64,000 nt of DNA from Candidatus Symbiothrix dinenymphae (GTDB lineage: Bacteria; Bacteroidota; Bacteroidia; Bacteroidales; Azobacteroidaceae). Within the stretch, counting starts at the first letter, position 1; every line of letters begins with the position of its first letter. Below are positions 17,661-25,529 of the stretch, one piece after another. The position numbers and the translations under genes are program-made. Under the pieces are notes generated by a model that worked only from the letters and a program-made list of their open reading frames with translations, ran no database searches and was not told where the DNA came from. The DNA lies in NCBI GenBank assembly GCA_001417715.1, contig BBRT01000280.1:1-64000 (forward strand), in the 5' to 3' direction.

Positions 17661-18068
17661 ATGTCAAGAAATGGTAGTGCAGTTTTGAAGACTGCGGATG
17701 TTGCGGAAACGCACGAGGTGAAAATTATTCCGTTGCAAGGTAGCACGGAGAGTATTAACAACACAGTTGGCGACACGCCAACCGGGGCAATCGGAAATCT
17801 TCCCATCGAAGATTTGAAAAACAGGGCGGTCGCTCTGACTTTGCTCAATCAAAAAAATGACGATTTAACGGAAAAGCGCAAGCGGTTAGACCGCTTCGCC
17901 ATTGTTCACGACCAGAACAATGCGAAAATTTCCGTTATTGATGCGCAGGGCGAGGAGTTTGTGAGCAATTCCCCGAAGTCGATTAAGAAACTAATCGAAT
18001 TTTGGCAGGAAGAGTTTAAAGAAGCCATCGCAGAGAATGAAACGCAAATCAAGGCAATGTTTGCCTGA
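17661..18068 (+). CDS. Hypothetical accessory-island protein
   Basis: A 135-aa protein with the start at 17661, downstream of its promoter (an earlier in-frame start at 17592 overlaps the -7 box). The N-terminal half is polar. The second half is helical with KRKRLDRFAIVH and a run of Glu and Lys (IEFWQEEFKEAIAENE). It resembles small orfs of Bacteroidota mobile elements in context only. It is monocistronic: own promoter, and a strong hairpin immediately after. Confidence 0.65.
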   Translation: MSRNGSAVLKTADVAETHEVKIIPLQGSTESINNTVGDTPTGAIGNLPIEDLKNRAVALTLLNQKNDDLTEKRKRLDRFAIVHDQNNAKISVIDAQGEEFVSNSPKSIKKLIEFWQEEFKEAIAENETQIKAMFA

Positions 18069-18086
18069 TTGGAAAACAATTTAAAA

Positions 18087-18114
18087 CCCCTGCAAGGCTG
18101 CAACCTTGCAGGGG
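18087..18114 (+). terminator. Strong hairpin after the 17661 gene
   Basis: A perfect 11-bp stem, CCCCTGCAAGG with loop CTGCAA. It lacks a T run, so it may act as a stabilising 3' end or a leader structure for the next orf rather than an intrinsic terminator. Confidence 0.55.
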
Positions 18115-18153
18115 CAAAATTGATTAACAATTTATTTTTAGAACTACAAAGGT

Positions 18154-18297
18154 ATGAAAACAAATTCAAAGTTACAAGAAAAAAGAGAATATTTAAAAGG
18201 TTTGAGCAAAGATTTTAAACGGGTTTTACTTCATCAAATCGCTAACAATCAAACAATTATGCCAAAAAAGCTGCATTTTGTAGCAACTAATATTTAA
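18154..18297 (+). CDS. Small ORF, possible 5' remnant of a gene split by the IS element
   Basis: 47 codons, MKTNSKLQEKREYLKG... to ...FVATNI, basic and helical. It ends just before the IS1634-type element. The ArdC-like fragment on the far side (20164) lacks a normal N-terminus, so the two may be halves of one gene. That link is inference; the small ORF could also stand alone. Its leader (attaacaattta followed by tttttaga) repeats the leader of the 17661 gene. Confidence 0.4.
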   Translation: MKTNSKLQEKREYLKGLSKDFKRVLLHQIANNQTIMPKKLHFVATNI

Positions 18298-18341
18298 GTA
18301 TTTTTAACATTTAATTATTTGGTTGATAATAAAATAATGTG

Positions 18342-18349
18342 TACTTTTG
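18342..18349 (+). promoter_or_regulatory. TACTTTTG promoter of the IS transposase
   Basis: A TAnnTTTG match 28 bases before the preferred ATG at 18370. TTGATAAT upstream at about 18323 lies at -33 distance. Confidence 0.5.
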
Positions 18350-18369
18350 TAGCCTCAAACGAAATTGAT

Positions 18370-20091
18370 ATGTATATACAACGCAATCGTACGAAAGGGA
18401 AGGCAGGGAAAATCTATACTGCCACGCTTCTTTGCCATAAATATCGCGAAGAAGGCAAGGTGAAAACGAAAGTTCTTTGCAATCTTTCGCTACTTCCGGA
18501 AGAAACAATAGTGGGCATTGAACGGATGTTAAAGTCTGATAAAGAGGGACTTATACCGATTAAAGAAGTTGCTGTCGGCAAGTGTACTGATTACGGCTAT
18601 CTGTTTTTTGTGCACCAAATAATGAAACAATTGCGGATAGACGAGGTGCTGGAAAAGACACTTCCGAGCACGCATGCCGCCCTTGTGATGAGCATGATTT
18701 TGGGCAAATTGGTTACCGGAGGCAGCAAATTGAACATCTACAACTGGCTGAATCGGGAGCCGTATATTGCTGATTTACTTGGATTTAACAAGCCAAATAT
18801 GAAAGTGGACGATTTGTACAGTGCTTTGGGTGCACTTGCGTTTCGCCGAACAAAGGTGGACAAAAAGTGGTTTCAATATCACAAGGTCGCCGGTCGCCGC
18901 ATCTACCTGTACGACATCACCAGCACCTATTTTGAGGGTACGCAGAATGAATTGGCGGCGTTTGGGTACAATCGGGATAAGAAAATGGGAAAAATGCAGA
19001 TTTGCATTGGTTTGATTAGCGATGCGAATGGTTTTCCGCTCAAAGTGGAGGTTTTCAAGGGCAATACAGCCGATAGCACCACGGTTCCCGAGCAGATAAA
19101 GTTGCTAAAAAATGAATTTGGCGTTGATGAGGTCATCTTTGTTGGCGACCGCGGCATGCAAATTATTCACCATCTGAATGCAAATGAGGAGTTAAAAAAA
19201 CTGGATATTAATTTCATCACCGGACTTACTCGCTGCGCAATAGAGGAACTGTTGGAGCGTAAAATCATCCAATTAGATATGTTCAGCAAGGAATTGGCCG
19301 AAGTTGAAGACGGAGATATGCGTTATGTTTTGTCGGTCAATGAAGAGTTGGAAACTTCCGAAAAAAATTACCTCCATCTTCACAAAACAAGAGTGGAAGA
19401 CTTGCTCACATGGATAAAAAGTTCGTGGGAAGGGCGTAGAGATAGGAATATAGAAAATTACAATAAAATTCAAGAAGGCAAAACAAAAAACAAAAATTTG
19501 AAAACAGCCTTCACCGAAACGGACATTGAACGCTATAAGAAAAGGGTGGAAAAAACGATTGAAAAATGTCGGATGTCAAAATATTTTTCTATCAAAGTAA
19601 TTGATAATGAGAGTTTTGAGATAGAGTTTAATCAGCTTGCGTTCGAGCAAAGCGAAAGTTTGTGCGGGAAATATGTGGTCTGTTCAAATGTAAAACCGGA
19701 TATTTTGACAACAAAAGAAGTGCGTGGACAATACAAAAATCTACAATGTGTAGAGCATGCATTTCGCGATTTAAAGAGTGATAATATACATATCAGACCT
19801 GTTTTTCATCGTAACGAAGCGCAAACAAGAGGACATGTACAAGTCTGTGTATTTGCATACGCTATAATTAAAGAAATGGAAAATAAACTGTATCCATTGC
19901 TAAAAGAATACAATGAAAATCACCAACAACAGCTATCGTTCAACGACCTGATTGCAGAGATAAACAACGTCAAACGCTGCGAACTGAAAATAGGAAAAGC
20001 CGCCCCGATATTAACGTATCCCGAGCTTACCCCATTGCAAAAAAAAATATTTCAATTGTTTAATATAAACCCAAAAGATATGATAAAGTAG
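18370..20091 (+). CDS. IS1634-family transposase
   Basis: A 573-aa protein starting MYIQRNRTKGKAGKIYT; a longer frame from 18319 would start upstream of the IS promoter. The N-terminal charged beta region, SMILGKLVTGGSKLNIYNWL, the catalytic-domain strings YDITSTYFEG and FVGDRGMQI, and the late VEHAFRDLKSDNIHIRPVFH segment are all typical of the IS1634/IS4-like DDE transposases. The three acidic residues of the triad fall in these strings. The gene is full length and could be active. Confidence 0.88.
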   Translation: MYIQRNRTKGKAGKIYTATLLCHKYREEGKVKTKVLCNLSLLPEETIVGIERMLKSDKEGLIPIKEVAVGKCTDYGYLFFVHQIMKQLRIDEVLEKTLPSTHAALVMSMILGKLVTGGSKLNIYNWLNREPYIADLLGFNKPNMKVDDLYSALGALAFRRTKVDKKWFQYHKVAGRRIYLYDITSTYFEGTQNELAAFGYNRDKKMGKMQICIGLISDANGFPLKVEVFKGNTADSTTVPEQIKLLKNEFGVDEVIFVGDRGMQIIHHLNANEELKKLDINFITGLTRCAIEELLERKIIQLDMFSKELAEVEDGDMRYVLSVNEELETSEKNYLHLHKTRVEDLLTWIKSSWEGRRDRNIENYNKIQEGKTKNKNLKTAFTETDIERYKKRVEKTIEKCRMSKYFSIKVIDNESFEIEFNQLAFEQSESLCGKYVVCSNVKPDILTTKEVRGQYKNLQCVEHAFRDLKSDNIHIRPVFHRNEAQTRGHVQVCVFAYAIIKEMENKLYPLLKEYNENHQQQLSFNDLIAEINNVKRCELKIGKAAPILTYPELTPLQKKIFQLFNINPKDMIK

Positions 20092-20163
20092 CAACAAACA
20101 GAAAAAAAATAGTGCATTAACTTATTGAAAATGAATGAAATGATGAAGTAAAATCCGTTTAAA

Positions 20164-20439
20164 ATGCTCAAGAAAGAGGGGGCTATAAACACTATCAACG
20201 AGGGGTTGAGGGATTTATATGCAAGTCAGGGACACATCGACCTAAAAACATTGCCGCAGTGGAACTCTGTGGGGAAGAAAGTAAGGAAAGGCGAACACGC
20301 CCTGTTATTGTGGGGCAAACCGCAAAAAACAATGCCTAAGCCGGAACTTCAACCCGACACAGATAAAGATGTGGACGAGATGAATTTTTTCCCGCTGTGC
20401 TTCGTATTTTCAAACTTACAAATACAGGAGGCGCAATGA
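20164..20439 (+). pseudogene. ArdC-like antirestriction/ssDNA-binding domain fragment
   Basis: 91 codons. The string LPQWNSVGKKVRKGEHALLL, then WGKP and FFPLCFVFSNLQI, is the pattern of the N-terminal ArdC-type (DUF1738-like) domain of Bacteroidota plasmid and transposon proteins. There it reads as roughly the middle of the domain. Upstream in frame, NPFKM continues the similarity but is cut by a TAA at 20149-20151, and the IS element follows shortly before. The gene is therefore probably a 3' remnant. A short functional form starting at 20164 cannot be excluded. Confidence 0.65.
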
Positions 20440-20555
20440 TGGAAAAAAATTTGAATGAAGCGAAAACAGGTGCTTCCGGCAAGTTGTCTGAAATGACAAA
20501 GAAAAATCCGATTTTGTCGAAATTGATTGATACGTTTGATTTAATCCCTGTTTAA
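20436..20555 (+). CDS. Small ORF following the ArdC-like fragment
   Basis: 39 codons, MMEKNLNEAKTGASGKLSEM... ending DTFDLIPV, overlapping the previous stop by four bases and preceded by CAGGAGG. Its regular composition and coupling favour a real small protein. I have an unverified impression that similar small proteins accompany ArdC-like genes on Bacteroidota plasmids. Function unknown. Confidence 0.5.
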   Translation: MMEKNLNEAKTGASGKLSEMTKKNPILSKLIDTFDLIPV

Positions 20556-20599
20556 AGCGGTTGTGGGTGGACTCTCAATAGGGGGTTCACTCGCGCCGA

Positions 20600-20631
20600 C
20601 TACTTTTCTTTGACGGAGCAAAGAAAAGTAG
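20600..20631 (+). terminator. 13-bp perfect hairpin
   Basis: CTACTTTTCTTTG (20600-20612), loop ACGGAG, and its exact complement (20619-20631). Without a T run it is probably a 3'-end or processing structure separating the ArdC-like unit from the eight-gene operon. The rest of 20556-20784 holds only short inverted pieces (tacgcaata repeats at about 20652 and 20679). Confidence 0.6.
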
Positions 20632-20784
20632 CAAAAGAAACTCCTTCTGTTGGAATATTTTTTTACGCAATACGATTGCGGGTTTTTTACGCAATAAAAT
20701 TGCGATTTTTATTTTGTTGTTAATCAGTGTTTTATGAAAAACATGAAAAATAATCTCAAAATTTAACTTTATTTAACTAAAAAT

Positions 20785-20803
20785 ATTTGGTAATATACCA
20801 AAT
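20785..20803. promoter_or_regulatory. Candidate operator ATTTGGTA-ata-TACCAAAT
   Basis: A perfect 8-bp inverted repeat with a three-base spacer located at the -33 position of the promoter at 20810. The half-site is the same as in the palindrome at 9588. The XRE protein encoded at the end of this operon is an obvious candidate to bind it. Confidence 0.55.
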
Positions 20804-20809
20804 TTGATA

Positions 20810-20817
20810 TACATTTG
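20810..20817 (+). promoter_or_regulatory. TACATTTG promoter of the eight-gene operon
   Basis: A consensus -7 box with an operator-like repeat over the upstream element. The leader to the ATG at 20912 is about 90 bases. Confidence 0.65.
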
Positions 20818-20911
20818 CACCGTCAAAGAACAACAAGTAGTTCTGCCGACCATAGCAGGCTTGAAGTTCAAGACAAAAAAAGTGAGACACACTTAAAACT
20901 GTCCGGTCAAA

Positions 20912-21607
20912 ATGACTACAATTGAACAATTAGCAGAGAAACTTGGAAAGCAAGTTTGGGTAAAAGGAGATTTTAAACGCATCTATCTGAATGATGCAGG
21001 TTGGAACACAAAAAAAATGTCCACTAAGACATTTATTTTCCAAAATGAAAAAGGCGACTTCGTTGTAAGTTGCAAAGTTGATTGCCCTTCGCAAGGTGAT
21101 AATTGGATTGCTTCGCAGGAAGAGGCGGTAAAGGAAAGGTTTTATTCCAAAATCGAAGAAGCATTGAAAGAATTGTCCACAGAAATTTCAACAGAAGAAG
21201 TTAAAAGCGATGTTGAGTTTATTGGCAATGAGGAATTGCTTACTGAGTATGTAAATTGCCTTAAAGAATCTGAATCTAAAAATCCCGGAAATGGAAGAGT
21301 AGAAGCTGAAGGACAACCTTGCAGGACTATTTGGCTTCCTGTTAGGACAAGTAACAGAACAGTAACTACTGACCTCAATCATACAATCAACGGTTTTGAT
21401 AAGCAAGGTTTATGGGGTGAAAATGGCAATTGTGGAACTCCCTATATCATTATAGATGCTCCGTTATCTGTTACAGATACTGACAGGCAGAAGATTGGCG
21501 AAGAAGTTAATCGTCGATTAGGTAATATCTATCCACAGTGGTATAATGCTATGCGGGCTTCCGAAGCAAAAACTGTGAGAGAGGTTGTTTATGATTTATT
21601 TAAATAA
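20912..21607 (+). CDS. Unknown protein, first gene of the SNF2/IbrAB-like operon
   Basis: A 231-aa soluble protein in two parts. The N-terminal part (1-90) is beta-rich with GDFKRIYLNDAGWNTKKM and FVVSCKVDCPSQGDNWIAS. The C-terminal part contains TVTTDLNHTINGFDKQGLWG and ends in a helix. No family recognised. It begins an operon whose following genes encode an SNF2 helicase and an IbrA/IbrB-like pair, so a substrate-binding or structural role in that system is possible but unproven. Confidence 0.7.
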   Translation: MTTIEQLAEKLGKQVWVKGDFKRIYLNDAGWNTKKMSTKTFIFQNEKGDFVVSCKVDCPSQGDNWIASQEEAVKERFYSKIEEALKELSTEISTEEVKSDVEFIGNEELLTEYVNCLKESESKNPGNGRVEAEGQPCRTIWLPVRTSNRTVTTDLNHTINGFDKQGLWGENGNCGTPYIIIDAPLSVTDTDRQKIGEEVNRRLGNIYPQWYNAMRASEAKTVREVVYDLFK

Positions 21608-21613
21608 TTGATT

Positions 21614-21898
21614 ATGAATAACACAGTCCGCATAAAATTCGATAAGTTCTACTCGGAAACGAGTAGGGCTTATCTTATAAGCATTTACAATCAGGAAGTT
21701 TGGCTACCAAAAAAGATGTGCCGGAGTTTCATCACTAACAAGAAACTCGGCGGCAATGTGGTGATACCTGAATGGCTGTACAAGGAAAAATTTGGCTGTG
21801 AGCCATCTGATGAAATGTACGAAACCATCGTGGAGCATCACACCCCCGAAAAAATGCAACCCGTTGAAAACAACCTCATTAAAGAATTAGACAGATGA
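21614..21898 (+). CDS. Unknown small protein upstream of the helicase
   Basis: A 94-aa protein, MNNTVRIKFDKFYSETSRAY... The ATG at 21614 is preferred to an upstream TTG. It is mainly beta in the first half, then VVIPEWLYKEKFGCEPSDE. Its stop overlaps the helicase start by four bases. No family recognised; it may be a partner of the helicase. Confidence 0.7.
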   Translation: MNNTVRIKFDKFYSETSRAYLISIYNQEVWLPKKMCRSFITNKKLGGNVVIPEWLYKEKFGCEPSDEMYETIVEHHTPEKMQPVENNLIKELDR

Positions 21899-23118
21899 AC
21901 CTACTACCCAATCAATCAATCGCCCGCCGCCACCTATTGCCTCGCAAAGTCGGTGCCCTGTTCATGAAAATGGGCACAGGCAAAACCCGCGTAGCCATTG
22001 AGTTGGTCAATTCTGTAGCTGATTTGGACTTAGTGGTGTGGGTTGGTCCTTTGCGGACGATAGAGCCGATTGCTTCCGAGATTCCTACAATCAAAGAAGA
22101 AATCGCTAAATGGGGAGGGTTTTTGGCAAAGGAAGTGCTGTTTATAGGAGCCGAAACCATCGGACAGAGCGACCGGAAGTATCTGCAACTCTACAACCGA
22201 TTGCGCACGGCTTGGAAGGCTTTCGTGGTGATTGACGAAAGCATCAAAATCAAAAACCTGACAGCAAAACGAACGCAACGCATGATCGAACTCTCTGAGA
22301 TGACAGAATACAAGTTAATCCTGAATGGCACTCCGATGACACGCGACTTGCTTGACCTCTACCCGCAAATGAATTTCCTTTCGCCGAAAATTCTCAATAT
22401 GTCGCTGCCCGAATTTAAGGACACGTTTTGCAAATATACACGCATCACAAAGCGTTTTAACGGCTACAAAGCCTTTCAAAAGGAATTTATCACCGGCTAC
22501 GAAAACATTGACTACCTCTATTCGCTCATTGGGCACTATATCTACGAGTGTGATTTAGACTTGCAAGTACGCCAACTCTATTCGGAAAAGCATTATACGA
22601 TTGGCGATGACGAAAAGGCTGAATATTACCGATTGAAAGGCAAATACCTTGATGATGAAAAGTTGATGATGCTGAACAACAACATTTTCCTTGAGATGAC
22701 TATGAAAATGCAGCACGAATATTGTTGCACTGAAAGTAAGTTTGAGGCAGTTGCCGAATGGCTCAAAGAATATGACGAAAGCAAATCAATCATTTTTTGC
22801 AAGTACATCAACAGCGCGGACGAGTGTCGCCGGCGTTTTCCAAAAGCAACTGTTTTGAACTACAAAACAGGCTCTCTAAGCCTTAATTTGCAGCATCTGC
22901 CCTATACGGTCTATTTCGATAAAACGTTTGACTACGGTGATGTGGTGCAATCTTCGCACCGAAACTATCGCACAGGGCAGGAATATGATTGCCGGTATCT
23001 CGACCTAACCGGCGATGTAGGGCTTGAAACGCTTATCAAAAACAACAATGATAAAAAGATTTCCATGACGGAATATTTTAAGAAAATAAGTAAGGAACAA
23101 TTAAAGGAAATATTATGA
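21895..23118 (+). CDS. SNF2-type DNA helicase/translocase
   Basis: A 407-aa protein with the SF2 motifs in order: Walker A MGTGKT at residues 26-31, motif II VVIDESIKIKN near 118, motif III LNGTPMTRD near 149, and motif VI QSSHRNYRTGQEYD in the second RecA domain (QxxxRxxRxGQ type, specific to SNF2 proteins). It is compact, lacks extra domains, and would translocate on duplex DNA using ATP. Similar short SNF2 proteins occur in phages. Here it sits third in an operon with IbrA/IbrB-like genes, a context more like an accessory system than core replication. Confidence 0.85.
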   Translation: MNLLPNQSIARRHLLPRKVGALFMKMGTGKTRVAIELVNSVADLDLVVWVGPLRTIEPIASEIPTIKEEIAKWGGFLAKEVLFIGAETIGQSDRKYLQLYNRLRTAWKAFVVIDESIKIKNLTAKRTQRMIELSEMTEYKLILNGTPMTRDLLDLYPQMNFLSPKILNMSLPEFKDTFCKYTRITKRFNGYKAFQKEFITGYENIDYLYSLIGHYIYECDLDLQVRQLYSEKHYTIGDDEKAEYYRLKGKYLDDEKLMMLNNNIFLEMTMKMQHEYCCTESKFEAVAEWLKEYDESKSIIFCKYINSADECRRRFPKATVLNYKTGSLSLNLQHLPYTVYFDKTFDYGDVVQSSHRNYRTGQEYDCRYLDLTGDVGLETLIKNNNDKKISMTEYFKKISKEQLKEIL

Positions 23119-23516
23119 TAAAAAAGCCTAAGATAGGAGAGCCGTGCAACGGCTGTGGTGTCTGCTGCCTCATTCAGGTGTGCCGGAATGGGAGCTATGT
23201 TTTGAAGCTCGTACAGAATTTGGGTGAGTATGTTCCGGGACCATGTCCGGCTATCATCCGCGCTCCGGATGGGAAAATTACCTGCGGGATAGTCGCCTAT
23301 CCGAACCGGTATCTGAAAAAATCACAGTATCCGCCGCATATTCTGAGCAAATATTTTGCGCATCTCATTGGCTCCGGCACTGGTTGTGACGAACTCCTGT
23401 CCGACGACACGCCGGAAGAAGAAGCCAAATTAGATGCCACTATTGCGCAGAGGATCAGCGATAGCGAGTGGCTTGAAAAGTCAAAAAAAGCAATGAGAAT
23501 TATTCATGGCGTATGA
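23115..23516 (+). CDS. YkgJ-type cysteine-cluster protein
   Basis: A 133-aa protein with GEPCNGCGVCCLIQVC at residues 9-24, the CxxCxxCC signature of YkgJ-type (UPF0153) zinc or iron-cluster proteins, and further Cys in GPCPAI and KITCGI. Eight or more Cys could bind a metal centre. It overlaps both neighbours by four bases. Function of the family is unknown; beside a PAPS-reductase-like protein a redox or metal role is an attractive inference. Confidence 0.75.
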   Translation: MIKKPKIGEPCNGCGVCCLIQVCRNGSYVLKLVQNLGEYVPGPCPAIIRAPDGKITCGIVAYPNRYLKKSQYPPHILSKYFAHLIGSGTGCDELLSDDTPEEEAKLDATIAQRISDSEWLEKSKKAMRIIHGV

Positions 23517-24724
23517 AACAATACAACAGAAATAAAAACGTATATGAAGCCGCCATTGAGCGATACGAGTTCATTTTCAATGAATTTGATCGCGTATGTA
23601 TTTCGTTCTCGAATGGGAAGGATAGTGGCGTATTGCTTAACCTTGCCATTGATGTAGCCAGACGTTTGAATAAACTTCCGGTACATGTATTATACATCGA
23701 CATGGAGGCGCAATATAAGCACGCCATCGACTTCACGGAGCGAACTTTCAATCGACCTGAAGTAAAAGCCTATTGGGTCTGTCTTCCAATCCATTTGCGG
23801 AATGCAGTTTCACAATTTCAACCCCATTGGCTTTGCTGGGATCCGGATAAAAAAGATGCCTGGGTACGCGAAATTCCGGAGCACAAGTCTGTTATTTCGG
23901 ATGAAGCGTTTTTCCCATTTTTCCGGCGTGGAATGGAATTTGAAGAATTTGTACCGGAATTTGCCAAATGGTTTGCCTTCGGCAATAAAACATGTTCGGT
24001 AGTTGGAATCAGAAGCGACGAAAGCCTAAATAGGTTTCGGACGATAGCAAGTGAAAGCAAAATTACCTATTGCGATAAGCAATGGACTACAAAGCTATTT
24101 AGAGAGGATGAAACAAGCCAAATATACAATGCCTATCCGATTTATGATTGGCGTGTAGAAGATATTTGGACAGCCAATGCAAAATTTAATTGGGATTATA
24201 ATAAAATATACGATTTGATGTATTTGGCAGGAGTTTCATTGCCGAAACAAAGGCTTTGCCAACCTTATGGCGATGACCAGCGGCAAGGATTATATCTTTT
24301 CAAGGCATTGGAACCGGAGACGTGGGCAAAAATTGTAAACAGGGTGGAAGGTGCTAACTTCGGAAACCGCTACACGGAAACCGATAAAACTACCCTTGGC
24401 AATTACAAAGTAAATCTTCCTCCCGGACACACGTATGAAAGTTACGCTCATTTTCTACTCGAAACCATGCCGCCATATTTGGCGGAACATTACAGAGAAA
24501 AAATAAATAAGTTCCTGAATTGGTGGAAAAATGAGGGCATAAAAGTAATACCGGACAAAGACGATCCAAAATTGGAGGCACTTAAAAAGGTACCCAGCTG
24601 GAGACGAATTTGCAAAGTGCTTTTAAAAAATGACTACTGGTGCAAAGGTTTATCCTTTACGCAAACAAAGCGAGATATGGAAAAACAAGTAGAAATTATA
24701 ACAAAATACAGCGAAATATTATGA
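23513..24724 (+). CDS. PAPS reductase-like PP-loop protein (DUF3440/IbrA type)
   Basis: A 403-aa protein. Residues 23-38 contain SFSNGKDSGVLLNLA, a PP-loop variant (SGGKDS) that binds ATP-like nucleotides. CSVVGIRSDESLNRF follows in the middle, and the C-terminal half has the long helical region and WRRICKVLLKNDYWC typical of DUF3440 proteins such as E. coli prophage IbrA. The catalytic Cys of true PAPS reductases is not evident, so sulfate assimilation is unlikely. DndC, which phosphorothioates DNA, is a relative in the same superfamily. It is coupled to the ParB-like gene, as IbrA is to IbrB. Confidence 0.82.
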   Translation: MKQYNRNKNVYEAAIERYEFIFNEFDRVCISFSNGKDSGVLLNLAIDVARRLNKLPVHVLYIDMEAQYKHAIDFTERTFNRPEVKAYWVCLPIHLRNAVSQFQPHWLCWDPDKKDAWVREIPEHKSVISDEAFFPFFRRGMEFEEFVPEFAKWFAFGNKTCSVVGIRSDESLNRFRTIASESKITYCDKQWTTKLFREDETSQIYNAYPIYDWRVEDIWTANAKFNWDYNKIYDLMYLAGVSLPKQRLCQPYGDDQRQGLYLFKALEPETWAKIVNRVEGANFGNRYTETDKTTLGNYKVNLPPGHTYESYAHFLLETMPPYLAEHYREKINKFLNWWKNEGIKVIPDKDDPKLEALKKVPSWRRICKVLLKNDYWCKGLSFTQTKRDMEKQVEIITKYSEIL

Positions 24725-25326
24725 TTGAAAATTTATTGAAACAAGATTTAAATTTTGAGGAGAAGGTTGCAATTTACAACCAAATCAGTCAAGAGTTATA
24801 TGAATGGATGGGCGTGAAGCATCCCTCCCTAAACATTCAATTAGTGAAAGTAGATGAAGTGGAAGGAAACGACTACAACCCCAATAAAGTAGCCCCGCCT
24901 GAAATGCGCCTCTTAACGTTATCAATTCAAAAAGACGGCATAACGATGCCTGTTGTAGTGTGCGATCAAGACAAAAAGGAGTTTCCCTACGTAGTAGTAG
25001 ATGGTTTCCATCGCCGGTCAGTAGTCAAACAAAACAAGCAGATAAACGAAAGTTTACACGGTTATTTACCGGTATCGAAACTAAACAAGTCAATCGAAGA
25101 CCGCATTACTTCCACGGTCAGGCACAACATGGCGCGCGGAACGCATCAGGTAGAACTATCAGCAAAGCTTGTAGCAATGCTTAAAAAACACAATTGGACA
25201 AATGAACGCATTGGTATAGAATTAGGCATGGATGCCGACGAGGTATTACGTTTGAAACAAATAACAGGATTGGCAGAATTATTTAAAGACAAAGAATTTT
25301 CAAACTCATGGGAAATAGAGAAATAA
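24721..25326 (+). CDS. ParB/sulfiredoxin-fold protein, IbrB-like
   Basis: A 201-aa protein. The start at 24721 uses the ATGA overlap; an earlier frame from 24640 runs inside the previous gene. Residues 35-105 form a ParB-type domain: NPN near 49, LSIQKDGITMPVVV near 65, and VVDGFHRR near 92, which is the conserved G-H-R-R nucleotide-contact box. A C-terminal HTH-like helical region (WTNERIGIELGMDADEVLRL) follows. The IbrA/IbrB pair is known as a prophage-borne regulator of immunoglobulin-binding genes in E. coli; the biochemical role is unknown. Confidence 0.8.
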   Translation: MIENLLKQDLNFEEKVAIYNQISQELYEWMGVKHPSLNIQLVKVDEVEGNDYNPNKVAPPEMRLLTLSIQKDGITMPVVVCDQDKKEFPYVVVDGFHRRSVVKQNKQINESLHGYLPVSKLNKSIEDRITSTVRHNMARGTHQVELSAKLVAMLKKHNWTNERIGIELGMDADEVLRLKQITGLAELFKDKEFSNSWEIEK

Positions 25327-25529
25327 GCAAATTCACAATCTACAAAAAAGACGGCAAACAATACATTGAAAGGCTTGTTTACCCCCGTTTCGTTGGGGAA
25401 ATTACAATGGGGCTGCTGTCTGACGTTGAGAATATACAGCTGATTGATAATTGCACCGATTTGGCAGAACTCGCAAGAGCAATGCATGCGGCGGCAGAAT
25501 ATATGGTGAAAGGGCATCAAATAAAATGA
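25308..25529 (+). CDS. Small protein of the IbrAB-like operon
   Basis: A 73-aa protein (MGNREISKFTIYKKDGKQ...), overlapping the ParB-like gene by 19 bases and the regulator gene by four. Beta-rich start, helical end with ELARAMHAAAEYM. Unknown family. Confidence 0.65.
   Translation: MGNREISKFTIYKKDGKQYIERLVYPRFVGEITMGLLSDVENIQLIDNCTDLAELARAMHAAAEYMVKGHQIK

Larger units (their letters stand above)
18298..20120 (+). mobile_element. IS1634-type insertion sequence (approximate limits)
   Basis: Contains one transposase gene with its own promoter and fills the gap between two gene fragments. I could not find convincing terminal inverted repeats or a target duplication by eye, so the limits are approximate. 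Confidence 0.6.

Noticed and set aside
18282-20100. gtagcaac occurring at both sides of the IS element as a possible target duplication
   Set aside because: The flanking bases do not extend the match and the position relative to any terminal inverted repeat could not be established.
20600-20631. Perfect 13-bp hairpin as a possible attachment site for another element
   Set aside because: No second copy at a matching boundary and no second integrase in the window.
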